A DNA stretch of 64,000 nucleotides from Neelides folsomi (taxonomy: Eukaryota > Arthropoda > Collembola > Neelipleona > Neelidae). The DNA is taken from positions 310,001-374,000 of the forward strand of contig JAQGBZ010000027.1 of the NCBI GenBank assembly GCA_034687125.1, given 5' to 3'. The position numbers and the translations under genes were made by a program. The notes beneath the pieces are model-generated. The model made no database searches and was not told where the DNA came from. It saw nothing but the letters and a program-made list of their open reading frames with translations. Positions 13,409 through 27,500 of the stretch are shown piece by piece (the first letter of the stretch is position 1; every line of letters starts with the position of its first letter).

Positions 13409-14642
13409 TTAATATTCAGTAAATGATCATCTTTGATTCTGCACAACCAACTTTAATTAACATGATCTTAATTTATTTTACACAAAACTTTTACTTATAA
13501 TTGAATTATTTGTTATAATTAGTAATATCCTTTTTTGTTGTAACATTTTCAAATTTATTTCTCATGATAAATAAATTAAAAACTAAATCATATCCTCAAT
13601 TATTTATTAGATACTTATATTGACTTCATATCTTTAATTGATATTATAATAAAAGAAAGTTGAGAAATGGGAAAGTTTTAATGATGGAATCAGGAATGAA
13701 TTTTGGATTAGGAATATGTATGAATATGAATATTAAAAGTCCCTTATTTATACCAATATTATATAAGGAACTAATATAGAGATACATATATAGCATAAAG
13801 AATGCGGTGGGGTTGAAATGGCTACACATCTTTTCATCCTTTGATTGTGAATATTTACTTTGCTTTCTTCAAAATTTCCAATGACGTCACACGACTCACA
13901 AATTTTTTAAATTTGTCCATAGAAACCAACTAGCTTTGTATTTCTCCTCCTTACTAATCTACACTCCTTGATGAAAATCAATAAAACCTAAAAGAATTGA
14001 CCAAGTTTTAATTTATTCTGCTATCATTTAATTACAAAGTTAATATGTTCTTTTTAATGTCGATTTATGGCAAATATTTGGAACTATCATATTTAACTGT
14101 GTATAAAATAACATGTAAATATAAAGATATCAAACTTAAGTAATTGCACGTTTAATAAGTATTCAATTATAATTAAACTCCATAAGTCTACATGTATACA
14201 AAAATCTCCATTTAATAATATTTATGTTTGTTCCATTCAACGACTTGATTATCAGCATTCTCAGCATTTACTCTTGAATCAATTTAATGTCAGGAAAGCA
14301 TTAAATTAATCATATCAGAAAAATAATAATTAGGTGTGCAATTTGATTAATATTTTATAAACAAAATATGAATTTTTCTGATAAAAGATTTAAAGGTTGC
14401 TGACATTAAATTTGACAATTAATCTCATTCAATATATAAATATGTATATACAAAATATAGGAAAATCTCTATTAAATATTAAGTCAGTTACGAAAATGTA
14501 TAAATCATTATGTCATATAATTATTTGAATCATTTAAGTAGTTCAAATGGTAAAGTGGATCAAGTTGATCTTGATTTGTAAGTTGTAATTGAAGTAATCG
14601 TAGTAATTGATCAGAATAGTTGAAGGTAAAATGAGGATGAGT
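13409..14642. other. Intergenic, 1.2 kb, AT-rich
   Basis: No gene seen. The right-hand part is the 3' flank of the minus-strand cadherin. Confidence 0.5.
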
Positions 14643-17600
14643 TTAAAGTTCAGTCGTCTCTAGATGTTTCTTGAGGATTAGACAAGCCCCGCCACCATCA
14701 ACCCTTGTATTGTACATCAGGTTCCGATGGTAGGTTCGGTTCAAATCATTACGTCGAGCCACGTCTGAATCAGAACCAACGAAGCTTCTCATGTGGGACG
14801 ATGGCGGAGACGCCGATTCGGTCGCAATGGCATTTTCGTCCAACGAATCACGAGTTTCAGAATTCTCACTATAAAATTATCTCATTTAATTTTTTGGCTA
14901 AAATTCCAATTCTAATTCGAGGTGTTATTGTTAATTTGTTAGAAATGAAAAGTTTAATAGAAATATATTCAAAGATGTGGTTGATTGCATGCTAAGCCCT
15001 AAGCATATTGGAAATTGAAATTAAATGTTAATTAATTTAATTTTTAATATTCAAAGATAAAATTATTATTCATATACGTATATTATCTTAATAAGTTTGT
15101 AAAAATATTAGCAAGTGGGTGGGTTGGTATTAAATAAAGGATTAAAAATGAAGATTTAAAAAGGTGTTTTTGAAAAAGAACAGTTTGTGAAGAAACGAGT
15201 GTACAATTGACAGGACAGTTAGATGAATAACCTGAGAGAGTCTTCTTTGTACCAATTATTGTGATACGCCTGCATCCAAATAGGATTAGAACCCTCGACT
15301 GAATGAACGTTCGTATTAGGCACGTTTCCGGTTCTTGGCACGATCGTTGAACTTGAGCCTAAAATACCATTAAATTAATTTATTATAAATCATTAAAGTA
15401 GAATTCCTTCTAATAATTTCAGTTTTTAACAATTGATACAATGATAGGCTCTACTTTACTTAAGTGTACTTGTTTAAAATTAAAAAAATAAAATTACCAT
15501 AAGCGTTCGCAGTGGCTGCTTTGAGTTTTCTTTGATATTTTGACCTTTGAGCAAAGCACAAACTGACCACTACTAACAAAAGTAGGGCAAAGAACAACGC
15601 TGCTCCAGATGCATATACCAAAAACAAACTTCTTCTTTCCTCAAATCCCCGATTGTTCCCTACGACGCTCACAAAAGAACTTGCTTGGGTGTCCAATACA
15701 TTAAAATCCTTGAACAAATCATCCAATTCTTCAATGTTTAGATCAATCAATTTGAGTACTTGGTTCACTTCCAACACAGCGTTTTCCTCTGGATGAACCA
15801 AATGAATGAAGAAATCGCTCTTGGTTTTATCCACCGACCCGTCCTTGTTTTCGTGAAATTTAAAATTCTCGTCCACGTTGACCAAAAGCCCGGTGACGTT
15901 GGCCAACGTCCGGGTAAAATTGTCAATTGTATTTCTTACTTCAACGGGGCTCATTCGAACCGTCACTTTCACCTTCTGATCTTCTCTCAATAAATAAACC
16001 AAAGCTTTGGCCCTGTCGCTCAAACCTTGCGAGTCCTTTACAATGACATCTAACACGAAATGACCCTTCATGTCAGGTTGAGGGTCAAAGGCCAAAGAAA
16101 CTCCTCCGGTAGATTCGTCAATGGAAAACAAGGCTGGTTTTTCTTTTCCGTTGATCAAATGCGACAGCCCTTCAGTTAAGGACATTTGGATGGGCAGTGC
16201 AAGGGAATAATGAAGTAAGGAATTTTCCCCTGTGTCTTGGTCTGTCGCTTTGACTCGCATGAACTCGACGCCATAGTCGGTCGAGGTCGTGATACCTCCG
16301 GTGAAAATTTTCCTGGCGAATTTGGGAGAATTGTCATTCACGTCGAGGACTGAAATGGTAACTCTTAAGAATGTTTTATCCATTTTAGCCGGAGTGTGTA
16401 TTTTTCCACCCCAGATGCAATCCTCAGTTGCCACAATGAGCAAAGAGTGATTTTCGCGTTGTTCGCGATCGAGGACAACTTTGGTAGTTAAAACGTGAGT
16501 GAGGGGGTCGACGTGGAATAGGGAAGTTGAATTTAAGGAATCGGCCACGATGAAGTAGCAAACTTGACTGCTTTTCCGTTCTTCTTCATCTTCATCGTCG
16601 CGGTCGATGGTGTGTGGCAATTCGAAACTTTCTTGACCAGGGGGGAAATTTTCTAAACAAAAGTGATTTAATTTATAAATATAATATAAAAGGAAATATA
16701 TTGTCCAACTACACATTGTAAAAGTAAACACTGACTTTTAGATATATATAAACCATTTAGTAAGTTACCTGTGAATTTGAATTTAACTTCATTTGTTTCA
16801 AATTGTGGTTTAAAATCATCTACGTTCCTCACTAGTATCGTTAAGTCAAGCTCAGAAGAAAGTGGAGTTGGAATTCCCAAATCATAAGCTTCAACGCGGA
16901 CCTTCAAACGAACATTTTTTAATTACGTATAAGTCATAAGGTTACTCTAATTCTAACAATGCAATGATTAAAACAGGTATAAATCATTCATAGATTAAAA
17001 ACTTAGAATTCTATATAATTTTGAGCATTAATTACTTGATATATTTTCTGTGACTCTCTGTCTAATGGTTTTCTTAAGGAAATGACTCCTGTCGTTGAAT
17101 GAATCTCAAAAGTATCGGAATGACCCGAGAGATCTTGTCTAAATCTATAGCGAACCACACCGTTCTGTCCAATGTCGTTATCCACGGCCCTCACTTGAAT
17201 CACGCTCGTTCCAATCGTTGCATTTTCAGGAACGCGGATCGTAAAGTTTTGTGAAGGATTGATGAACTTTGGTGCTGCAAATAAATAGAATTTATTTCAA
17301 TTTATTATAGGATGAACTCAATTAAAGTTATTGTAAATTATTGTCATTACAATATTTTAAGTTAATGAATAGGAGGTTAGTTTTTTATACTATACCATTG
17401 TCGTTGAAATCTGTGACACATAATTTGTATTCTAATGCGGCAACATTTGGTGGATTTCCACCATCTTGAGCCTATGAAAAATATTAATAATTTTTCGAGT
17501 TCATTTAAATTATGGTTTATTTGATCATTATTAAATGGAATAAATTGATAATTATTTCATTTTAGAAATTTTGTATAAAACAGTAAATTAATTTTAAAAA

Positions 17601-20600
17601 TTGTTAAATTACTTCAATGACTAGAGTGTAATTGCCATAAAATCCTTTGAGAGATCTTGCCGGAAGAATCTTGGCATAATTCTTCCCGGATTCGAGTTTG
17701 AAAAGACCCAAATTATTTCCTTTCTTGATCTTGAAGGAAATCCAACTGTGGGGGCTATCGGGGTCGTCGTCATCTTTTGCCCTGATTGTGTTGATGACTT
17801 CTTCGTGGAACTCCGTGATGGACACACAACCATTTTGGTCATCCTCCCGGTCAACAAACTCTGGCGGTTTATCGTTGACGTCTGCGATTATAACTGTTAC
17901 TTGCTTGAACGCATTCCGACTCTCTCCAGTAGAATATCCAAATCTGTAATTATCCCATGCTTGGACTACAAGGGAAAATACGGGAATTTCCTCTCTGTCC
18001 AATTTATCTGCTACGCGGATTTCTCCACTGTCAGGATCAATTGAGAATTTACCCTGCAAAAATAAAAAGGTTTTCCTTCAAAATCGCAATTTACCATACA
18101 GACCGAAGAGATTTCTTTATAAACCAATGAAATTTTTAATTAAGTAAGAGCATAATTCAATTACCAAAGACGATTTTCTGTCGAGCAAATAAGTGACTTT
18201 CCCATTTTGTCCCCAATCTGGATCCGAAGCTTCAACTTGAGTTACGATTGCACCAATCGGCGCGTCTTCTTTTATTGTTACATTTGACACATTGTCGACC
18301 CACGTGGGATTGTTGTCATTTTCATCAAGAACTCGAATGGCAACTTCCGTGCTTGCCGATCTTTTCTTTGGATTCGATCCTGAGTCTTCGGCAATGACAG
18401 TGAAATTGATCCAATCTCTAATTTCCCTATCAATCTTTTGAGCCACTTCGATCACTCCACTTTCCCCGTCTATTTTTAAAGGGAACAAAAACTTGTCTTT
18501 GTCTGTTTTCTTTGGCACGAGTGAATATTTAATCGTTCGCTCCGTGTCTGAGTCTTCCGCAGTGACAGTCAACACGGGTGAACCCAACTTGGAATTTTCC
18601 GGAATTGAAGCAAAATATCCCGTCGAGCTTAGTGTTTTAAATACAGGGTCGTTGTCATTTAAATCCTGGATTGCTATGATTAAAGTGGAGGTGGCCAATT
18701 GCTTCCCGTTTTCGGCACCCAAATCTTCTACAGTGAGGCCGAGCTTAACAGTTTCCATTTCCTCCCTATCCAATTTTCCAATGACTTTCAAAACTCCGTC
18801 GACTCCGGACAATTCAAAGATTTGTGACAAGTCAACGCCTTTTAAAAGCCGACCGTTCTCATTCCGACTTTCGGATCGGTTAAAGTCAATGCCGTAACGA
18901 AGGATGGGTTTCTCGTCTGGGTCACGAGCTCGGACTTGGGTTACGTATTGCCCTTTGGGAGAATTCTCAGTGATTCTTGCATGGAAAATTCCAACTCCGG
19001 GATTTTTTTCTTGGTCGGGAATGTCGTTAAAAATGAATTTAGGTGGCTAGTAAAAATAAAATATTGTCAATTTCGATAACTCTTATATACCATATGTAAT
19101 TATTTAAATAAATTTTGTTTATTTATTTAATATCGTGATAATATCGTTAACAGATGTTTAATTAATCAAATGTTCACCTTATTGTTAACGTCAGTTAATG
19201 TGACATTGACATAAGCTGGTTTTTCACTCATCATCCCTCCGCCGTCCAAAGCTGTGATTTCGAGGATATGAAAAGATTGAACGTTGTAATCCAAATTAGC
19301 TCCGGCGGCCAATCGAACCATCCCTGTTTCGGAATCTATGAGAAACTTCTCTTGAGCTCCTTTTTCAATCCGGTAAAACACGCGGTTAAACGGTGAAGAA
19401 CCGTCGCTGTCTGTCGCCCAAACCTACATATAAAAATCATAAATTAAACTCAAATCCCCGTTAATTCCATTTGGATATTATTAAATAATATACTTACTGT
19501 TAGAGTAAATAAGAGATAATGTGTATAATTAGTAATTACCTTAATTATTGATGTTTCTCCCGGACTATCTTCCCGAATTGTTTTAGTATAAACTGGTTTT
19601 TCAAAAATGGGCTGGTGGTCATTGACCTTTAATAATTCATTATATCATGAAATTAATATTAAACAAGTTTTAATTATACCAACATTGTATGTAAATTAAG
19701 TATTGTTAAAGTTTGAAATTACATCATGAACAAAAATTGAAACAGGAGCAAGGGAGAATTTAGGTGGAACTCCAAGATCATTTGCTCGAACGGTGAAGTT
19801 GAGTCTTTTCACGTTGCTTTTCGGAGCTGAAGCCGCAATTGGAAGTTTCTCAAAATCAATGGATTTGGCAATTCGAACTTTTCCATTCAAATGGTCAATG
19901 TCGAAATATCCCTCGTCATTTCCGGCCACGATCGAATAATGTATTAAACTATTTTGAGTATCTGTGAAACAAAATAAAGATTTTGAACTCACACGTTTAA
20001 TTAATTTACCTTATTACAAATAGTTGGTAGAGTATATCCGACACTGTACGACAGCGACAGGTATAGTCAAAATCTAAGTCAATGAATTTGACCTCTATTT
20101 TTAACGTGTGCAGTGCAACATTAAAATTTACAGAATACAGAATAAAGTTACAAACCTTTTAAATCCGCGTCTCTCGCATGAAGACGAAGTGGAGAAACGA
20201 AATCTCGTTCATTTTCAAACAACCGCGCTTCATAACGAAGGAAGTCGAAAGTTGGTGGATTGTCATTCTTGTCCAATAAATTGATTTGGAGCTGAACAGT
20301 GTTTCTAAATCATCAAATTCACATCTTATTAATATATTTAAGGAGATTCATCTGATTGGATTTTTTTGGTTCTTGTGTGGTGGAGGGTCGTTAAGAAGGG
20401 AATGAAATGAGAATTGTTGGTTTTATTGGAAAGTAGGATAAATGAGGAACCTGTTTCCACGTCCAGCATTATCCCTTGCTTCCACCGTGAGATAATAAAC
20501 CGAGTTGAGTTCTCTGTCTAAAAGTGACCTCTCGACCTCACGGACCGTAATTAAACCGCTGATTGGATCAAGAGACAATCTGAAAACAATCCAATGTGTA

Positions 20601-23600
20601 AAAACTGACCAAATCTAAATACAAATATGTGAAGAATTTAAATAGGATCGGAATTTATTCAAAGCGTACTCATTTGCAATTGATCCAGTTATAGAAGTGT
20701 AGCGGATTCCTTCAGTTCCAAACAATCCAGAGTCTTTGTCCGTTGCTTTTACTTTTGCAACCGTTGATCCCGGAGGCGCATTTTCGTTCAAACTCACTTC
20801 GTATAAATTTTTCTCGAACTACGAGTAAAATGTTAAATTGAGTAATTAAAATCGAACGATAATTAAATGAGGAATGCGTAAGAAATGAAGGTAAAATAAA
20901 TTTGATGTAAATTATATATTGTAGCACTATGTTAGATAGTGAGAATTCCAAGATATGGTTTAACTAATAAAATTGAAATGTCAATAAAGATTGGAATGTA
21001 AAGAAATGAAATTGATTTACATCGGGGAAATTATCATTTTGATCTCGAATATAAACCACCACAGGTACGGCAGATCTCTTTTCACCTGACACTTCCTCGG
21101 CAATTAAAGTGAAATTCACCACTGAAATTATAAATATTCAATTAAATTTTGAATAATTTGTCGGATTACATTGATTGAATTGATTAAATCCTTATTTATG
21201 TCTGATAAGATTATACCTTTGAGACGTTCATAATCAAGTCTTGCAGGATTTTTGACACGAATGAGAAACGAGACTTGATTAATCCCTTGAGAAGGCGTCA
21301 CATCAAAAATTCCCCCGTCGCCGCTTACGACCAAATTGAACGTTCCGTTTTGTCCCTATTAAAACCATTTTAAATCAATTCAATTTTCTATTCAATTACC
21401 ATTAACCTCATTAAATTTTATGTTCTAAATTACAATAATTAACTTTCAAGATGAGAAATTATCTTACTTGATCATGATCATAACACTCGGGAATGGAATC
21501 CCCAAGAAAAGTCACCTGAAATAATTATGATTTTTATAAAGTTAAAAGTCTCCCGATATTAAATCAATGTCAAGTTAAATCTAAATTGTTTCATAAACAA
21601 TAAAAACTTACGGGAACATCAATGGGCGAATTCTCCACAATTTCCGCAATATAAGATCTGCTTCTAAACTGGGGGGTCTGCAAAGAGAAATGTCTTATAA
21701 GAAAAGGGAGGATCAAAGAGAAATAAAAGACGCGGTCCAATTCTCCTCACCTCATCGTTGACATCTGTGATGACGATGGTGACTTCCGTTGTCACAGACG
21801 GCCGCGGTCGACCTTTGCTTTGCTCAGTGGCCTACAAACAAAGTGCATTGTTTATTAAATCTATTTCATGCAACCGTTGGTTGGGAATTACATCAATACC
21901 ATATGAGTATTCAAGCTAGTTCCAATTCCAATACATATAAAAATGTCATGTGTCTAATTTACATTCTACCGCAATTGGGAATTAAATTGGAAACTCGTTC
22001 AATAATTTCCTCAATTCCCATACAAATTCTCATATACCAAAATGTAAGGTTTAAAATCCAATACATGAAATTCAATGTTAGTATTACAAATAGTGAATAT
22101 GGAGAAGATTTGAATAATTGCAACTTACGACTATCTGGAGAATGTAGGATCCGCCGCGAGCATCTTCGCGGTCAAGAGTTGCTTTGGTGAAAATGGATCC
22201 GGTGGCCCGATCCACCCCAAACACTTCGTTCTCATTGAGAAGCGAATATAAAATCTCGTTGTTCACTCCTCGATCACCATCGACAGCTCGAACTACACGA
22301 TAAACAAAAGTTGTGGTCAAATTAAAGATCAAAAGTTCATCAATGAATCCATGGACTGCTCATTCATATATAAAAATCCCAATTTGTTCCCATTTGACTG
22401 TGCTACTTTACCTTGTAGAACAAATGTGCCTTTTTCTACGTCCTCCTTGATCCGAGTGACCGGAGGGACGTAAACAAATTCAGGTGGTCGATCTTCAACA
22501 TCTTCCACTTGAACCAATACGGCGGCTGTTGCCGTATTCTTGAAAAATCATTAAATTAAATTTTGATACTAACCATAATTCAAATCGATTAACTGTGAAT
22601 AAATAATATTTAAATAATGATTTGAACATAAACTGTCAACTTGTTAATATAAATTTAGTTAATGAATGTTCTTTACTTGTCCTGTGTTGGCTCTGTCAAT
22701 GGCAAGAATTCTGAGTTGATAAAGGAATTTCCTTTCATAGTCAAGCGAAGATACGAGTTTGAGAACTCCTTGGCCATTGGAAGTGGAAACGGTAAACAAA
22801 CCTTCGTCTCCAGCGTCGGTTTGTAATTTGTACACAACTTGGCCATACGGACCCTCGTCGCGGTCTGTGGCTTCAAAACTGGCTAGCACTCTGGGAACTG
22901 GACTATTTTCCGCCACTTTGATTGTTGACTGATATGGGCGGAATATTGGCCTGAATAAAAACCCAATTTACTAAAGGTTCAATCGATTGTCAATAAAGCC
23001 TTAGTTTAAATTGAAACATGATATTATATGATGCTCGTGAATGTGGTTAAATAATGCATTGGTAAGCACTTACGGGTTATCATTAACATCTTCGACTAAT
23101 AAGAGAAGACTCTGAGTGACGAAACTTCCGTCAGTTAAACGGCCGTCAGTTAAAGTCACCACGAGCATAAACTCATCCTCGACCTAAGTACAAAAATGGG
23201 AAAAAGTAATGAAAAGAACCATAAGGTGATCCAAAATAAGAGAATGTGAAACTAATTAATAGCCAATTAATGGTATTTAAAAGGTGTGCATTTCACTTCC
23301 TATTAGAATGTTCCTTAAAAAGTTCCTTAAACTCTCTAATTTTAAAAAGGGAATTTCCTATTCAAAATTTCTCATCACGAAATTCCCGAATTTGGTTTGG
23401 GTGTTTGGCTGGTTGAAGGCGTTCATTCGAATTTAAAGATCTTTTGAGAAAATCGTAAAGCGAGAATCATTGAAGAAATTAAAGATTCCTAATTTCAATT
23501 TCCGGTTCTTTTATTTAGCCTTAATTTAACTAACGTGAGCGTGTAGGATTTTCACGCGTAGTAAATGCATCGTGGAATCTTGTAATGTTCCAAAGTGGAA

Positions 23601-24556
23601 AAACGGATATAGTCTGGAGAGTAATTTAGGAAGTGATTCAGAGGGAGTAAAAAAGATATTGGGTGGATGAATGTACGGAGTTCTCAATTTGCCATTTTCT
23701 CATCTCTTGTGATGAGACCTTTGTTGGGATTCCTTTCCCTTGGGAAAAAAGATAAGGAGTTTGGGCCCATCGTCCATTCCTTAAAGGCGTCTATGGGGAG
23801 GTCGTTAAGGACAAATCCGCGTTCCGCCTTGACAAAGAATCCTCTTTCAGTTTCAATGCCTCCTTCGACCGTTTGGAAGAAACAGCGTAGAGAATTGAAA
23901 ATCTCCCACAACTCTCCACACTTCCACAGTTAGCCTTTGTGATACTTCATTTCCAAGATTCCAACAACCATTTCCCCGTTAAAAAATAAACTAGATTGGG
24001 AGAATACAAATGAAGAAAATCTTATCGTTAAAATTGAAATTGAGTCAATAAACATTAAAATAACTATAAAATAACTGCCTAAATAATAATATTGTATAAT
24101 AAATAATTTTGTATGAAATAAATGTTTAAAAGGAATATTAAACTTTAAGTAAAAATGCAAATTAAATAAGATGAAATTACAAAATATGTATTAGTATAAA
24201 TTGTATTATTTGAATAATTATGAAAAATTATTAAGATTTTTTACCTCTCTGTCGAGTTCTTTTTTGAGGTAAATATTGGCTTCATCCGTCCCCAAATTTT
24301 CTACCCGGAGGAGCTCATTGGCGATTTGTCCTCTGAGGGCGAAAGTGAGCGGGTCGTCGTCGGGGTCATAGCCCTTGAGACGATAAATGAGCGTTCCGAC
24401 GGGGGTGTCGGGGCCTTCTTTGAGCCGCAGCACAATTTCCGATTGCCCTTCACTCAGGACGAACTGCGGTGGTCGATTGTTCACATTCTGCCCATCTCCA
24501 CTGACCAGAAGATGAAGGAGGAAGGAGAAGAACAAACAAAACCGCCGACCCACCAT
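14643..24556 (-). CDS. Large cadherin, Cad87A/CDH23-like, 14 EC repeats
   Basis: Twenty-four exons read from 24556 leftward: 24556-24245, 23183-23074, 22950-22677, 22538-22412, 22292-22129, 21831-21751, 21677-21612, 21515-21468, 21355-21217, 21121-21021, 20818-20670, 20579-20451, 20304-20156, 19961-19723, 19626-19540, 19423-19178, 19046-18165, 18053-17613, 17471-17396, 17274-17036, 16901-16769, 16652-15498, 15358-15232 and 14868-14643; about 1,899 residues. A signal peptide is followed by 14 cadherin repeats with DRE, DxNDN and xEN/xED calcium motifs (several linkers degenerate), a membrane-adjacent region (LKLIDLNIEELDDLFKDF), one transmembrane helix (about GAALFFALLLLVVVSLCF) and a cytoplasmic tail containing EGSNPIWMQAYHNNWY and DSLDENA. 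The last residues TTEL form a class I PDZ ligand, as in CDH23, and the mature N-terminus NNRPPQF resembles the CDH23 EC1 start. It is a calcium-dependent adhesion receptor at the cell surface; the partner is not deducible. Confidence 0.93.
23184..24244. other. First intron of the cadherin gene (1.06 kb)
   Basis: The longest intron of this gene. It contains overlapping open frames on both strands (23667-23933 + and 23684-23911 -) of somewhat higher GC, but neither looks like cadherin and neither is flanked by a convincing splice pair. First introns often carry enhancers; nothing specific can be claimed. Confidence 0.45.
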
Positions 24557-27500
24557 GACAAATTACTTCTTCCGGAACCCGAAATTGACCATGACGTCTT
24601 CCTCCAATCACAAACTCATTTCTATACAAAAGAAACATCCGATTAAGTTCAAATCCGTAAAATGAATGGTATCTATTATAGAGGAATATTATTAATCAAA
24701 AAACTTGTAATACTATAAACTATAATTGAAATTCGTTTTAAATCTTGTATCCTTTTAATAATTTTTTGATCCATTTTAGTTTATGACAATTGACAAAGAA
24801 TGAAAATGATTCTATAATTGTATCTATAATTCTTTAACCTCAAATTAAAAATTTAATTTTTAACTTATTAATTTCTAAATACAGCTCTCAAGGGCGTAAG
24901 GTACAAAAACATATATAACGTCAGTGTCAGTAGTCTCATCATTATTATAAAGTAATTAGAAATGAGAGTTAGTTGAGAGTTTTTGTTAAATATTCATTTC
25001 GGAGGTAAAAAGGCACGATGAAGGAGAACAAGAGAAGATTGTTGTTTTTCTAAGTTTTAACAAGTGTGGACGAACAAGCACAAACAAAAGATGCTGATGA
25101 AACTGATGATTATGAATGGGATTAGTAATTAAAATGTCTTCTGTTTCTCCTCCACAATTCCATTAAACTCCCAAGATTTCCCATTCTCTCTTTTCTCTGA
25201 AGAAAATCCAAATTCTAACAAAAAGACTCATTTTCAACTCATTTTTCACATTAGAGTTTTGAGTTGATAAAAAACCTGATTTTCTTCATCTAAAAAACCG
25301 TCTCGTAGTGAAAATGGAGCAAGGAAGAGCAAAAGCAGATTGAAAACAAAATGTCAAATAATTCACACAACTCACGACAATCCCTCCATTTCCCTCCACG
25401 TGAATCCTTCGAGTTTAATTACATACAATTAAATAGAAAGATTGAAGTTCCGTTGATGTCATTTTTAAAATTGCTTCACATTTTCCTCCATAATGCCAAA
25501 ACTCATAATCCAAACTCATCATCCAAATCATCCTCAAAACCTGTGCGTTAATCTTTAAAGTAGAAGAAAATCTTACGGAAATCTTACAGTTATTTGAACA
25601 AATGAAAGTTTCTTTATTTTATTTTTAATAATGGTAATAATAATGAACAAATGCGGTTTGGGATTTTGATTAGGATTGAAAACCACAATGGAATTAATAA
25701 AAATAGATGAAATTAAAAGTTCAAAGCTTAAATGTGAATGACACGAAGTGCGACAAAGCGAATGAAAAATTGGATTCAGAAAATACCACACAATGAATAT
25801 TACAATCATAATGTCTGATTTGAATTCATTTGGAGAAACTCCCACTATCCACCGTGTGGTCAATTGGTCATGTTTTTACACTTTTAATTTTTCCGCATTC
25901 CCAGTGTTTCTCTTAATTCACTATTTAACCCTATGCAAATCATAGTAAAAACCTGCGGTGAAGTTTTTATCTTAATTCATCCACTTTCACTTTGCATCCA
26001 AATCCAAACTGTTTGATTGAGACATTTGGGCACTAAATGGAACGGCAGGGATGCTCGGGGATTTTATTTAATTAACAACTCATTGTATTCGCCAAATTCT
26101 TTCAATATAAGTATTGCTCCAATATCTAATGATATCAAAATCAAAACGTGGCTTGTAGCAAAAGAAGACCAACTGATGAATAATTTTATAATGAGAAATT
26201 GATCAATTTCCTCTCCATCTACGGCGGTCGGCTCATTGAAAAGACTTCCCAATGTGGATGATTAACTTTAATTGAACTTCTAACAGTTTCTGACAACAAA
26301 AGCCTGATGATTGGACAAGTGTAATAAGAGGCTCAAATGAGTCAATTAACTCCTTTCTATAAATACTCACCGCTCTTTTCCTTTTTCCCTTAATTGCCCC
26401 ATTTGACAATTTTTAACGATCGCACAACTTTCGGATAAATTATCTTCTATTGCTTTATTATATACAATTGACGGGATTGTTGATATTAAGTAAAAATAAG
26501 AAACTTTATAATAACTTTCATTGTGATGTCATTAAACGGAGTTCCTTTGCGATAAATCAGAAAATTTAATTGGGAGAAATTCTTTTTCATAATAAATGAA
26601 GACATCCAATTAATGTCATAAGAAGCTTCAGTTAAAAGTCAAATAAGGTTAGACGGGAAAATAAAGTAGGGCTTTGACAATAAATTCTTTACAATTTCCA
26701 AATTGGTTAGGAAAAGACAGGGAGTTAAAGGAGATCAAACGACCATTTAATGCAGTAAAAAAAGAAGACTTGAGGGCAAAGTAGCATTTTACATTCAAGA
26801 TCTTACTACGAGATTTAACAATTCAATAATGAGTCAGCGGATCTTTAAAGATTCTTAGAACCCAAGTTGCCAATTAAAATGTCCATGACACTTTCTTACA
26901 ATACCTTTAACCCTCTGCTTTTTTATGAGTATTTGCTAGGTATTTAAGTATCTGTACTTCTGTATTACTATTTATAATATATGAATAATGTATGTATTCC
27001 TTACACACTTAATACAGCTACATGTTTAAGCATAGTTGAACAAGCTATTCAACATTTTACTTTACATTCGTATAATATAAGATGTAAGCTCATCGTTAGC
27101 GTCTTTAGAATAAATAGAACAAAGATGTAGTACATGGATATGACATCTAAAGACTGTTAAAATATCTTATACGTCCAATTAGAGTTTTCCAAACGTTTTT
27201 AAAAAGTTGTTCAAACCCGCCGCCACATCGTGCTCAATTCCCTCTTTTATCCTGTCACTTATTTTCCTTTTAATAATATGAAATTAAACGATAAATCAAT
27301 TTCCTTCTAAGCTCCCTGATCCTTATAAAGGAATTAGTTAAATTAAAAGGGAGTTCATGATCATCCTTTCGTATGCGTGTGCATAAGGTCCGCAATTTGT
27401 CTGTCGGTGGAAGGGAGGACAAAAGAGGGAGTGAAATACAGCCAAAGAACAGTTAGCTTAACTACTCCTTTAATTTAAGGTCTCTTTTAAATCTCAGGGC

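Noticed and set aside
23667-23933. Overlapping open frames on both strands in cadherin intron 1
   Set aside because: Higher GC but no cadherin-like sequence and no matching donor/acceptor pair; could be enhancer DNA or chance.
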